From NCBI GenBank assembly GCA_963643465.1, contig CAVIJT010000018.1, positions 3,164 to 67,163 of the forward strand: DNA of 64,000 nt, written 5' to 3'. Made by a program: the position numbers and the translations under genes. This DNA comes from CAG-411 sp963643465. Its GTDB lineage: Bacteria; Bacillota; Clostridia; Lachnospirales; Lachnospiraceae. A model generated the notes under the pieces. That model worked only from the letters and a program-made list of their open reading frames with translations, had not been told where the DNA came from and ran no database searches. Positions 10,401 to 18,262 of this stretch are shown here, piece by piece; the stretch's first letter is position 1; each line of letters starts with the position of its first letter.

Positions 10401-10540
10401 ATACCTACTATCATCATGGCAAACAACAGCAACCCTACCAAATAGTTTCCTAGTGTATATTTATTCTCTCCAGAAAGCATAACACCTTCACGTATGCTTA
10501 CTCCCATTTCCTCAGCCATATGTTTTTGTTTCTTTTTCAT
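7412..10540 (-). CDS. Membrane-anchored transglutaminase-like protein (TgpA-like)
   Basis: A 1042-residue protein. Several N-terminal transmembrane helices (within about 30-255) are followed by a large extracytoplasmic region, a transglutaminase core (about 745-860), a Thr/Ser/Pro-rich spacer, one more transmembrane helix (about 910-930) and a cytoplasmic tail. The core has the catalytic Cys in GYCVHYATAATMM and the His in YAHAWVEIY. Where many family members have Asp in a PxDPT motif, this one reads PVEVT. The gene ends a run of subtilase, MoxR ATPase and DUF58 genes; MoxR-DUF58-transglutaminase is a widespread association of unclear function, thought to involve cell-envelope protein processing or complex assembly. 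Start has AGAGGAAA upstream. Confidence 0.88.
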   Translation of the reverse strand: MKKKQKHMAEEMGVSIREGVMLSGENKYTLGNYLVGLLLFAMMIVGMTECFVQGFSMSCMQKWLLGGILVSCLAFYTGFSMKRGGEILVALYLIGYGVVSYYMRSHIANGLAVFVNTVLKKAGKYYGVTFVSYEEYADLNRQKSLTIFLLFVFVFMIGVLAYLTVHKIASYFVIAVTFVIAFAPEVVGLVPGEKAFALYIISVIVYLGSRMKYTNRRKLRTTEMKVQWKIRLMQIVVGIASVFLFFQVFTEATYDKISRETDLKTFLQNAIQTCYNNTIRKGLDKGTVDGGISFGDISGVDRIQYSDTVRLRVKYKSLDLRQRAGGGLYLRGYVGSKYEDEQWKPLSEAEETDCNKMEENSGIYLDDYDTAAASYRMALETFFEHKPSNCIFWFHEGTTENLEINYKDTMGETDFWYKKYNYETFRNGIKSICSAVVSDIIVENVSETVSTQFVPYYVASDVREEEGRFISEEITDVGEYEWSIFNGQAEAFGVVTDPYVSYDIESQLDYYDKMKILWKEFLDIKAQVEDTCGQKILDYEEGSYKGKSIKEVCPELAKKLEVTISVDTSKEIDEIDTDGKYDVKELMRRIARTGTSTYSSDDIYNYTSSVRMPTEIADASRSVPEVEIYREDEGEEAVGAIYGEYEVNEYDEELENETWEELHGAEFAVRKLYESKDADKFFSLLKRMYQFYVQQQEYENFVERTYMDVPENIKEKLEGVLKEDMTGVTDLRQTISFVQNYLYDNTEYSLEPGTTPEGEDFVEYFLFKNKKGYCVHYATAATMMFRSMGVPARYVEGYHADKEVLQEKDVVTMEGASLWHAVDLTDRYAHAWVEIYISGYGWIPVEVTKTYFGVEESVKPSKTPTATASSNGKNTKAPSSTVNPGKQTSAPENSAEQETIDYTLYYPIVYAILGIASLLLVIGLRYGIITKKYEKEGNVENANKALYFYYIRMEQILRIQKYCGKEQSLRQLLQEQAIAIDGVDAKVWLHFYELMNDYTFSKNGVTANQAAEGRQLYETVRAAFYSEKKIWMRWYYKYIRCI

Positions 10541-10560
10541 TCTTTTTCCTCTTTTTTATA

Positions 10561-11559
10561 CTAACTATTTTTCATCCCCACCATCAAGTATTGCTGTAAC
10601 TGGATGTGATACTCTTCCGGCTTTTTTGCAAAACCAGCACGTATCACTGCCTCCGCCAATTGATACAAATCACTTTCCTCATCAATTTTTGTAACAGAAA
10701 ATTCTTGATACTTTGGATGATACCAAACAATTTCATGCTTTTTCATGGAAGATAACCTTAACAGGGATTCTCTTACCAATTCCTGCATTTTTGAATCGTA
10801 CCATGCAAAACCAGGTTTCTCTTCTTCATAAAGCAGAGAGAAAAACATAATCTCTCGTTCTTTCTGCTCTTGTTCGTATTCTTTTGTCATCCATTTCTTT
10901 TTCTTTGCCGATGCTTTCCAATGAATCTGTTTGAGTGGATCTCCCGGCTGATATTCTCGTATCTGCTTTAAATCAGGCGTATTCTCTGCATATACATCTA
11001 CAGTATGATCCTGCTCCTCCTCATCATCCGGGTCATTTAAGTCTAAAACATCTGCCTCTAACATCTGTCGAAAAGTTGGCACTACTACCAGACTTTGAAA
11101 AAAGTCCGGTTTTATGGTACAGGAAAAAAGTCCAAAATAGTCCACTATTTTCACCTGTTCACAAGAAAATGTCAATAATCCACAATGAGGACAGGAAATG
11201 TCAAATCTTATCTGTTCTTTTCCTTTGGCATCCACACAAAATTCCATTGTTTTTACTTGTTCCTTTTCATCCAGTTCATGTTTGTATTTCATCTGGAAAA
11301 TCCCCTTTGAAATAGGAAAGATACTGGCATTTGTTAATGTAATATATAGCTTTCCTTCTCCGTTCATTTCCTCTATTTTGTTCTCCACGCTCATAGAAAC
11401 TTTTACTTTTCTTTTCCAAAAAGGAACACAAATTCCAAGCAATAAAGGAGTAATACACACGATCCATAAAACAACTGCTGTAGGATAATGATTAAACATT
11501 GCTGCAAGGTATATTGCTGCTGCCACAAACAAAAAATACTCTATTCTATTTTTCCACAT
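10561..11559 (-). CDS. DUF58 domain protein
   Basis: A 332-residue protein with two N-terminal hydrophobic segments (about 6-45) and a C-terminal DUF58 region marked by REYQPGDPLKQIHWK (about 200). DUF58 proteins resemble von Willebrand A folds and accompany MoxR ATPases. The stop of the MoxR gene immediately precedes this start (TAAATG), so translation is likely coupled. The predicted cytoplasmic domain may be a substrate or partner of the MoxR ATPase; this is family-based inference. Confidence 0.9.
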   Translation of the reverse strand: MWKNRIEYFLFVAAAIYLAAMFNHYPTAVVLWIVCITPLLLGICVPFWKRKVKVSMSVENKIEEMNGEGKLYITLTNASIFPISKGIFQMKYKHELDEKEQVKTMEFCVDAKGKEQIRFDISCPHCGLLTFSCEQVKIVDYFGLFSCTIKPDFFQSLVVVPTFRQMLEADVLDLNDPDDEEEQDHTVDVYAENTPDLKQIREYQPGDPLKQIHWKASAKKKKWMTKEYEQEQKEREIMFFSLLYEEEKPGFAWYDSKMQELVRESLLRLSSMKKHEIVWYHPKYQEFSVTKIDEESDLYQLAEAVIRAGFAKKPEEYHIQLQQYLMVGMKNS

Positions 11560-12510
11560 TTATCTCTCTTCCCTTTTCACTTGTGGCATTGCCACCTGCT
11601 CTAAAATTTCAGTCAATACATCCTGTTCCTCTACATGTCCAAGTTTTGCTTTTTGTTTCAACACAAGACGATGTGCCGCCACATCAGAAAAGATTCGTTG
11701 CACATCTTCCGGGATCACATAGTTTCTGCCCTGTACATAGGCGCATGCCTTAGCCATAGCCACAAGCGCTAAAGTTCCTCTTGGACTAATTCCTAACTGC
11801 ACATAACGGTGCTGTCTAGTTGCATCTACCAATTTTACAATATACAAATACATGGCATCCTGCAAATGCACCTCTGACACTTGCTTCTGCATGTCTAAAA
11901 GCTGTTCAGCAGTCACCAATGGACGAACCTGTTCCAACGGATTTCCTCCCTGACGCTCTTTTAGCAGGTTTACTTCTTGTTCTACTGAAGGATATCCCAT
12001 TGTAAGTCTTGTCATAAAACGATCCAACTGGGATTCCGGTAAATACTGAGTTCCTATAGATGTAATTGGATTCTGGGTTGCCATAACAAAAAATGGTTCC
12101 GGCACTTTCCATGTATTTCCATCTACGGTTACTGTTCTTTCCTCCATAACTTCCAGCAATGCGGATTGTGTCTTTGGAGAAGTACGGTTAATCTCGTCTG
12201 CCAGAAAAATGTTGCACATAACAGCTCCCGGCTTGTACACCATTTCATTTTGCTGGTCCAACACAGAAAAGCCTACAATATCACTTGGCAACACATCCGG
12301 TGTAAACTGCACACGCTGATATCCAAGCATTAATGTTTTTGAAAATGCCAACGCCAATGTGGTTTTTCCCACACCCGGTATATCTTCCATAAGCACATGC
12401 CCACCCGCTAAGATGGTCATTAACACTTTCTCAATCACTTCTTCTTTTCCAGCAATTACTTTTGCCACTTCTTCTTTTACTTCTCTTAACTTTCCCTGAT
12501 ACTCGTTCAT
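11560..12510 (-). CDS. MoxR-family AAA+ ATPase
   Basis: A 316-residue AAA+ ATPase thought to act as a chaperone for complex assembly. Visible motifs are Walker A (GVGKTT, about 44-49), Walker B (LADEINR, about 107), a sensor-1-like ATQNP, the sequence ESQLDRF characteristic of MoxR, and GISPRG in the lid. It starts 23 nt after the subtilase stop with GGAGAAAA upstream, so it is likely transcribed with the subtilase, DUF58 and transglutaminase genes. Confidence 0.94.
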   Translation of the reverse strand: MNEYQGKLREVKEEVAKVIAGKEEVIEKVLMTILAGGHVLMEDIPGVGKTTLALAFSKTLMLGYQRVQFTPDVLPSDIVGFSVLDQQNEMVYKPGAVMCNIFLADEINRTSPKTQSALLEVMEERTVTVDGNTWKVPEPFFVMATQNPITSIGTQYLPESQLDRFMTRLTMGYPSVEQEVNLLKERQGGNPLEQVRPLVTAEQLLDMQKQVSEVHLQDAMYLYIVKLVDATRQHRYVQLGISPRGTLALVAMAKACAYVQGRNYVIPEDVQRIFSDVAAHRLVLKQKAKLGHVEEQDVLTEILEQVAMPQVKREER

Positions 12511-12533
12511 TCTTTTTCTCCATTCTTTTTAAC

Positions 12534-14447
12534 TTAAAATTTGAATATTTTGTAAGTAACGTTACCCACCCTGTCTACTACATATATGGATAGATAACCT
12601 TTTTTTCTTTTTAATATCTTTGTCCCATCTTTTTTTACTTTCATCGTCTTTCCATTTCCCGACACAAAATAGGATTTTTTCTGCTGACCGTAAGCATAAC
12701 GAATCTGCACAACTTCCGTCTGCTCATCCTTAACAATGAGTTTTATTTTAGTATTTACTCGTACTGCACGAACAATGGGCGGTTTTGTATCCACCGTCAC
12801 ATTCAGTCGTGAAATAGTTTCGTTTCCAGCATAATCTTTGATATAAAATGTATAATCTCCGCTGTCTTTTACTGTCACCTCTTTTCCATTGATGCTTTTT
12901 CCTTTCATCCCTTTACGAAAATATTTTGCTGCCTTTTTTCCTTTTGCATAAAGTATCGTGCAAATACCAGATTCTCCAGCATCTGTTCCTTCCACATGAA
13001 TCACTCCATCATAGTCAGCGTATAATGTAGTAAAACTTGGTACTTCCAAGTCTGTTTTTAGCAACCCACGATTTTCTACCGCAAGTTTTGCACTAATAAT
13101 TCCGGAACGTGCCACTTTTTCCTCTCTAACTCCCGAAAGGGGCTGATAAGATTGCAACAACACTTCCCGAACATTTTCTGGATATAAGCCATCTTTGTCT
13201 GCATAAAGCATAGCCGCAATTCCTGACACAAACGGTACTGCCATAGACGTTCCTGACATTCTTCCATACCCTCCGACAATTGTACCATAAATATTGGAGC
13301 CTGGTGCAAGAATATCTACACTTTTTCCATAATTAGAAAAATAAGACAAGGTTCCATCACAATCTACAGAACCTATGGAAATCACATTTGTAAGAGACTT
13401 ATTATAATTTGCCGGATAACAGGCGATTTTGTCATTATCTGCACCTGCATTCCCTGCTGCTGCCACAAACAAACATCCACTTTGAGCAATGACCTTTTTC
13501 AAAGCATTGTCCTGTTCACTTAACCACCCGCCCCAACTGGCATTGATAATATCTGCACCATTATTTACTGCATATCGAATGGCTTTCACTAACTTGGATG
13601 TACTGGTAGCCCCATTGGCTCCTCCCAATGCTTTTACAGCCATAATTTTTACATTGACATTACTTGCCACTCCTGCAATTCCTACTCCATTGTTAGCAGT
13701 AGCTGCAATCGTTCCCGCGCAGTGTGTTCCATGATTATCATTATCTGCCGCTTTTGCCTTTCCATTGTCTTCATAACTGCATATGGAATTATCGCCGTTG
13801 AAAAAATCCCATCCATAACGATCATCTACAAATCCATTCCCATCATCATCTTTTCCGTTTCCTGCAATCTCATCTTCATTTATCCAAATGGAATCTTTTA
13901 AATCTTCATGCTTATAATCAATTCCCGTATCAATCACAGCAACTACGACACTATCCTCACTACGAAATTGACTCCATGCCTCTTCTGCCTGCACATCTAC
14001 TCCAGGAACTGCAATTTTAGGTTCTGTCTCACTATTTGTATATGTACTGGTACCATCGTTATGGAGCCCCCATTGTTTTTCATAGGAGGCATCATTTACC
14101 AAAGCATTCGCTTCTTCTAACATATGATAAGTAAAATCCGGCTGCACATCTGCCACTTGTGACTGTTTGGACAAATCCTTAGCCACTGTCAAAAGGGCAT
14201 CCTTCTCCCCTGAAATGCAATACAACTGTTCTGTCAGTTGTTCCACCTGACAACCTACATACTCTATCTCAAACTGCGCGTATGGCTTTATTTCCACAAT
14301 AACAGCATTATTCTCACAAATTTGGGTTGCAAAATCTGTATTCTCTGCCTGTAGTGAAATATTTTCCCATCCCAGACTGCAACAAAGCATTGCAAGATTT
14401 ACACTTGCCATCAAAATGCTTATTCCTCGCATCCATTTGTTTTTCAA
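12534..14447 (-). CDS. Secreted subtilisin-like serine protease (peptidase S8)
   Basis: The reading frame starts at TTG 14447, with AAGGGAAG upstream; an internal ATG at 14432 is an alternative without a good ribosome binding site. The 637-residue protein has a signal peptide (about 1-34), a prodomain-like segment and a complete S8 triad: Asp in VIDTGID, His in HGTHCAGT, oxyanion Asn in AAAGNAG, and Ser in SGTSMAVP. The C-terminal 170 residues look like one or two Ig-like beta domains rich in Lys. It is first of four co-directional genes with MoxR, DUF58 and transglutaminase. Its 5' region is a 119-bp tandem repeat that touches the ribosome binding site. Confidence 0.92.
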   Translation of the reverse strand: MKNKWMRGISILMASVNLAMLCCSLGWENISLQAENTDFATQICENNAVIVEIKPYAQFEIEYVGCQVEQLTEQLYCISGEKDALLTVAKDLSKQSQVADVQPDFTYHMLEEANALVNDASYEKQWGLHNDGTSTYTNSETEPKIAVPGVDVQAEEAWSQFRSEDSVVVAVIDTGIDYKHEDLKDSIWINEDEIAGNGKDDDGNGFVDDRYGWDFFNGDNSICSYEDNGKAKAADNDNHGTHCAGTIAATANNGVGIAGVASNVNVKIMAVKALGGANGATSTSKLVKAIRYAVNNGADIINASWGGWLSEQDNALKKVIAQSGCLFVAAAGNAGADNDKIACYPANYNKSLTNVISIGSVDCDGTLSYFSNYGKSVDILAPGSNIYGTIVGGYGRMSGTSMAVPFVSGIAAMLYADKDGLYPENVREVLLQSYQPLSGVREEKVARSGIISAKLAVENRGLLKTDLEVPSFTTLYADYDGVIHVEGTDAGESGICTILYAKGKKAAKYFRKGMKGKSINGKEVTVKDSGDYTFYIKDYAGNETISRLNVTVDTKPPIVRAVRVNTKIKLIVKDEQTEVVQIRYAYGQQKKSYFVSGNGKTMKVKKDGTKILKRKKGYLSIYVVDRVGNVTYKIFKF

Positions 14448-14460
14448 CTGCTCACTTCCC

Positions 14461-14840
14461 TTCGCTCGTGTTCGCTAACTGTTCTTTCGGTCACACTCTC
14501 TCCACTATATTCATGCTTCGCTTCCGCTCGCATTCATCAAGTGGAGAAGTGTACATTCTCAGTAACCTCACACTTCGCCTTCGCTCGTGTTCGCTAACTG
14601 TTCTTTCGGTCACACTCTCTCCACTATATTCGTGCTTCGCTTCCGCTCGCATTCATCAAGTGGAGAAGTGTACATTCTCAGTAACCTCACACTTCGCCTT
14701 CGCTCGTGTTCGCTAACTGTTCTTTCGGTCACACTCTCTCCACTATATTCGTGCTTCGCTTCCGCTCGCATTCATCAAGTGGAGAAGTGTACATTCTCAG
14801 TAACCTCACACTTCGCCTTCGCTCGTGTTCGCTAACTGTT
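14461..14840. repeat. Tandem array of 119-bp repeats (three full units plus a partial unit)
   Basis: Units begin at 14461, 14580, 14699 and 14818, each with TTCGCTCGTGTTCGC; the last is cut after about 23 bp. Units are nearly identical, differing for example in ATTCATGC versus ATTCGTGC. Each unit contains an imperfect palindrome (CTCTCCACT...AGTGGAGAAG) that could form a hairpin. The array fills the upstream region of the subtilase gene; no separate gene is present, and apparent frames across it are repeat artefacts. A TATACT on the minus strand at about 14845 is a possible -10 box. Confidence 0.9.
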
Positions 14841-14863
14841 CATAGTATACCATAGGAATCAAA

Positions 14864-14911
14864 AAAGAAGAAGGACAATTATCTCCCCATAGATCACTGT
14901 CCTTCTTCTTT
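14864..14911. terminator. Intrinsic terminator, probably bidirectional
   Basis: A 14-bp perfect stem (14864-14877 with 14898-14911) is flanked by A and T runs. It lies just after the small minus-strand gene ending at 14931 and before the repeat array. Confidence 0.8.
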
Positions 14912-14930
14912 CTGAAAATAATTCCGCTCG

Positions 14931-15104
14931 TTAATAATACAATCCTACACGCTCACATGCGGTATCGCCGTAATACAATACCTCACTCCCAATCGGACTG
15001 CATTTACATTCTCCATCCTTGTTATTTCCCTCGCTCAAAAGAACATATAGCTGCTGTCTCAGCTCGTCCTTTTCCAACTTAGATGTTCTACCCTTCTGCG
15101 TCAT
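14931..15104 (-). CDS. Small conserved-looking protein of unknown function
   Basis: The chosen ATG at 15104 is 8 nt after AAGGAG; an upstream in-frame ATG at 15113 overlaps that site. The product has 57 residues: a charged helical first half (KLEKDELRQQLYVLL) and a second half with three Cys (CKCSPIGSE and later AC). No domain was recognised. A strong terminator follows. The good ribosome binding site and compact transcription unit support a real gene. Confidence 0.6.
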   Translation of the reverse strand: MTQKGRTSKLEKDELRQQLYVLLSEGNNKDGECKCSPIGSEVLYYGDTACERVGLYY

Positions 15105-15225
15105 CACTATCACTCCTTACCTTCCCTTAAAAGTATAACATATTTCTCCTTTTTTGTACACAAAAAGTTTATTTTTTACAAAACTTTCGTTTTCGTGTTA
15201 TTTTCTACCATTTTTTTTAGAAAAA

Positions 15226-15342
15226 ATCGAGTAGGCTGACTCCTACTCGATTCGCTTGCGAACATTCCGCACTATGTACTCCATGTTCTTACGCCCGGCA
15301 AATGCAATTTCATGCAAGTATGATTGTACTTGCCAGGCTTTT
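15226..15342 (-). repeat. Dispersed repeat family A, long copy
   Basis: About 117 bp that align closely with 30291-30409, including the shared segments GAACATTCCGCACTA, GTTCTTACGCCC and CAATTTCATGCAAG. One end is a palindrome (ATCGAGTAGG...CCTACTCGAT). It lies 8 nt beyond the pgi terminator, downstream of pgi on the minus strand. No gene is visible in the rest of the 15105-15419 gap. Confidence 0.8.
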
Positions 15343-15350
15343 GTACCAAA

Positions 15351-15386
15351 AAAGGTGTTACACAAACTATTCTGTGTAACACCTTT
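15351..15386 (-). terminator. Intrinsic terminator of pgi
   Basis: GGTGTTACACA and TGTGTAACACC form an 11-bp stem with an 8-nt loop; T runs flank both sides. It lies about 35 nt after the pgi stop. Confidence 0.85.
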
Positions 15387-15419
15387 TCCTTATTTATTAC
15401 TTCTTAGCACAATATCAAA

Positions 15420-16766
15420 TTATAATCTCTTTAATAACTCTGCTCTTCTCTCTTCAAATCCAGGTTTTCCAAGCAATGCAAACATGTTCTTCTTATAGCT
15501 CTCAACACCTGGCTGATCAAATGGATTTACACCTAAAATGTATCCACTAACACCACATGCGAACTCGAAGAAATAGAATAACTCTCCTAATGCGAACTCA
15601 TCTTTTGTTGCTACATTAACCATAAGGTTTGGAACCTGTCCATCGGTATGTGCGCAAAGAGTTCCCTTCATAGCAGATTTGTTGATGAAATCAACGTTCT
15701 TACCTGCTAAGTAGTTCAATCCATCTAAGTCATTCTCTTCCTCTTCCATAACGATTTCACAACCTGCATCTTCTAAGTTTACAACAGTCTCGAACATACA
15801 TCTCTGTCCGTCCTGAATAAACTGTCCCATAGAGTGAAGGTCTGTTGTTAAATCTACAGATGCTGGGAAAATTCCCTTCTGGTCTTTTCCTTCGCTCTCG
15901 CCGTAAAGCTGTTTCCACCACTCACCAATATAATGAAGAGATGGCTCGTAGTTTGCTAAAATCTCAACGCCTTTTCCTTTGCGAAGCAAAATGTTACGGA
16001 TAGCTGCATAAAGAACAGAACCATTTTCTTTAAATGACTTTGTAAGGCACTCTTCTCTCATGCTTGCAGCACCTTCCATAAGTTTTGTAATATCTGCACC
16101 ACTTACTGCAATTGGAAGTAAACCTACACCTGTAAGTACAGAGAAACGTCCTCCTACATCATCAGGAACTACAAAACTCTCATAACCTTCTTCGTTTGCA
16201 AGGTTCTTTAAAGCTCCCTTTTCCTTATCAGTTGTAGCATAAATTCTCTTATTTGCCTCTTCCTTACCGTATTTTTCAATCAATTTCTTCTTAAATACAC
16301 GGAACGCAATAGCTGGCTCTGTTGTAGTACCTGACTTACTGATCATGTTAATAGAGAAATCACGATCCCCTACTACATCTAATAAATGAGAAATATATGT
16401 TGTACTGATGTTATTACCTACGAAGTAAATCTCTGGAGTCTTACGGATTTCTTTTGATACACTATTATAAAAGCTGTGTCTTAAAAATTCGATTGCAGCT
16501 CTTGCACCAAGATAAGAACCACCGATACCAATTACTAACAACACTTCAGAATCACTCTGAATCTTAGCAGCAGCTTTCTGAATACGATCAAACTCTTCTT
16601 TATCATAATTGATAGGAAGATCAATCCATCCCAAGAAATCATTTCCTGCACCAGATCTTTCTACTAAAGTCTTCTTTGCATCTTCTGCAATTCTCTCCAT
16701 CATATCCAACTCAGCATCATTGATAAAATTCTTAGCAGCTGAATAATCAAATGTTACTTTTGACAT
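15420..16766 (-). CDS. pgi: Glucose-6-phosphate isomerase
   Basis: A 448-residue phosphoglucose isomerase that interconverts glucose 6-phosphate and fructose 6-phosphate; the length fits the short bacterial Firmicute form. Motifs include GIGGSYLGA (about 80), the phosphate-binding SKSGTTTEP (about 144), and the catalytic-base region GEWWKQLYGESEGKD (about 285). The C-terminus has the expected conserved helix with NPFDQPGVESYK. It is a single-gene unit with its own promoter (16879-16907) and terminator (15351-15386). Confidence 0.97.
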   Translation of the reverse strand: MSKVTFDYSAAKNFINDAELDMMERIAEDAKKTLVERSGAGNDFLGWIDLPINYDKEEFDRIQKAAAKIQSDSEVLLVIGIGGSYLGARAAIEFLRHSFYNSVSKEIRKTPEIYFVGNNISTTYISHLLDVVGDRDFSINMISKSGTTTEPAIAFRVFKKKLIEKYGKEEANKRIYATTDKEKGALKNLANEEGYESFVVPDDVGGRFSVLTGVGLLPIAVSGADITKLMEGAASMREECLTKSFKENGSVLYAAIRNILLRKGKGVEILANYEPSLHYIGEWWKQLYGESEGKDQKGIFPASVDLTTDLHSMGQFIQDGQRCMFETVVNLEDAGCEIVMEEEENDLDGLNYLAGKNVDFINKSAMKGTLCAHTDGQVPNLMVNVATKDEFALGELFYFFEFACGVSGYILGVNPFDQPGVESYKKNMFALLGKPGFEERRAELLKRL

Positions 16767-16878
16767 TTCTCTTTCCTTCTTTCTTAAAATCTTACTATCT
16801 TAGGGTATCTGTTAAAAACATGAACAGATATGGAACTTCTGTTTTACCAGAAATTTCAGTCCTTTGACCACTGTTTCC

Positions 16879-16907
16879 ATTTTAGCAAAACCCGTAGATT
16901 ATGGCAA
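16879..16907 (-). promoter_or_regulatory. Sigma-A type promoter of pgi
   Basis: Minus-strand TTGCCA, a 17-nt spacer and TAAAAT, about 110 nt before the pgi start. Confidence 0.6.
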
Positions 16908-16912
16908 GTTTT

Positions 16913-18040
16913 TTATTTCCCAGAATACATTCCAAACATATCTTTTACTCTGTCAATTGTACGTTTTGACTCTTGTTGACTAATTATGCGCTCTAATTTA
17001 TCAATTCTTCTATTTGCCTCCATATTGGCAAGGCACAAAAATCGTACCATCTCATCCATATAATCCTTATTAAGCTGAGACCATTTTTCCTTATGCTTTC
17101 TCTTCTGGAACAAAGGCAAACCATCTTTGATATATTCCTCTACAATTTTTTGATTATCCTCTTTATAGTGTTCCATAAATTCTTCTGCTTCTTCATCTGA
17201 CATCAGACTATACTGACTGGCCTCTCTTGAAGAGGAACAACAACTTCTAAGAATATACTCAAAATATTGCCTTTCCTCATGCTGTATTCCATTAATCGTG
17301 TTAATGACACGCTTAATGGCACAGGCATTTTCTGTAATTCCATGATTTTGCTCACTTTTATTACTTTCCTTTGGAAAGGTATCATCAACCTCAATCCCAA
17401 AAATATCCATAAAATCATCAACCAAAGAATTATTCTTAAAAAATGTCCGATCAAAACGCTTTACAATTATATTTTCCTTTCCAAACACATCAGATAATAT
17501 ATGCAAATAATTATAATAATCTAATGCAACATATTTTTTGTATGTCTTTATATATTCTTCCCAAGTAAGACTACTCAAATTTTCTGAAGCACTATGTTTT
17601 ACCAACTGGTTGTACCAAGACATGGCATAATCTACCTGACTGCGCAAATAAATAATAATTTTTATCTGAACATTGCGCTCCTTCGCCCACTGCACAAGTG
17701 CTTTTCCATTTGTTTTATACAATTTACGACGAAACAGCATCGAATACGCTCCCTCATCTGACAACAAAACAGTATCAAATGTATCAAATTTCTGTTCAAC
17801 GATGCCCAATCCTCTCTGAAAAATCTCTTTTTCCCGTTCTTTGTCTCTAACACCATTTCTTACATATTTACTTGTTAAGAAAAGTCCATTACGACGCTTA
17901 GATTTGTGTTCGTAAACAAAGGGCATAATTGGATAACAAAGTCCCTTTTCCTCAAGAATCTCTCTGTGATCTGTACAAAAACTCTGGATTGTAGTTGTTC
18001 CAGTCTTAGGCGAACCAATGTGAAAATATAATGTTTTCAT
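16913..18040 (-). CDS. P-loop sulfotransferase-like protein
   Basis: Start placed at ATG 18040, 8 nt after AGTGAGG; the product is 375 residues. The N-terminus MKTLYFHIGSPKTGTTTIQ is the 5'-phosphosulfate loop of PAPS-dependent sulfotransferases (KTGTT). A second conserved region, IYLRSQVDYAMSWYNQ (about 140), matches the 3'-phosphate-binding RxxxxxxxS pattern. The C-terminal 60 residues look helical. No glycosyltransferase or polysaccharide genes adjoin, so the acceptor is unknown; a cell-surface glycan is a reasonable guess. An inverted repeat TGATACAAG/CTTGTATCA (18087-18128) lies just upstream. Confidence 0.8.
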   Translation of the reverse strand: MKTLYFHIGSPKTGTTTIQSFCTDHREILEEKGLCYPIMPFVYEHKSKRRNGLFLTSKYVRNGVRDKEREKEIFQRGLGIVEQKFDTFDTVLLSDEGAYSMLFRRKLYKTNGKALVQWAKERNVQIKIIIYLRSQVDYAMSWYNQLVKHSASENLSSLTWEEYIKTYKKYVALDYYNYLHILSDVFGKENIIVKRFDRTFFKNNSLVDDFMDIFGIEVDDTFPKESNKSEQNHGITENACAIKRVINTINGIQHEERQYFEYILRSCCSSSREASQYSLMSDEEAEEFMEHYKEDNQKIVEEYIKDGLPLFQKRKHKEKWSQLNKDYMDEMVRFLCLANMEANRRIDKLERIISQQESKRTIDRVKDMFGMYSGK

Positions 18041-18262
18041 AAGAAGCCTCACTTTCTATTCAAACTGCTTTTTAACCTTATGATATTGATACAAGCATAC
18101 ATTTTTTGACCTTTTAATCCTTGTATCATATTATATTTCCCATTTGGCATTTTTAAGTCACTTTCTCGTCACTTTCACACATGTTTTATATACATTTTTG
18201 CCACATTTTTCTCACAATTATTTATCCATTTTGCATATAGTATCTATGGGTAGGCAAACATA

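Noticed and set aside
14461..14840. Tandem array as a CRISPR
   Set aside because: Units are contiguous 119-bp repeats with no unique spacers and no cas genes nearby.
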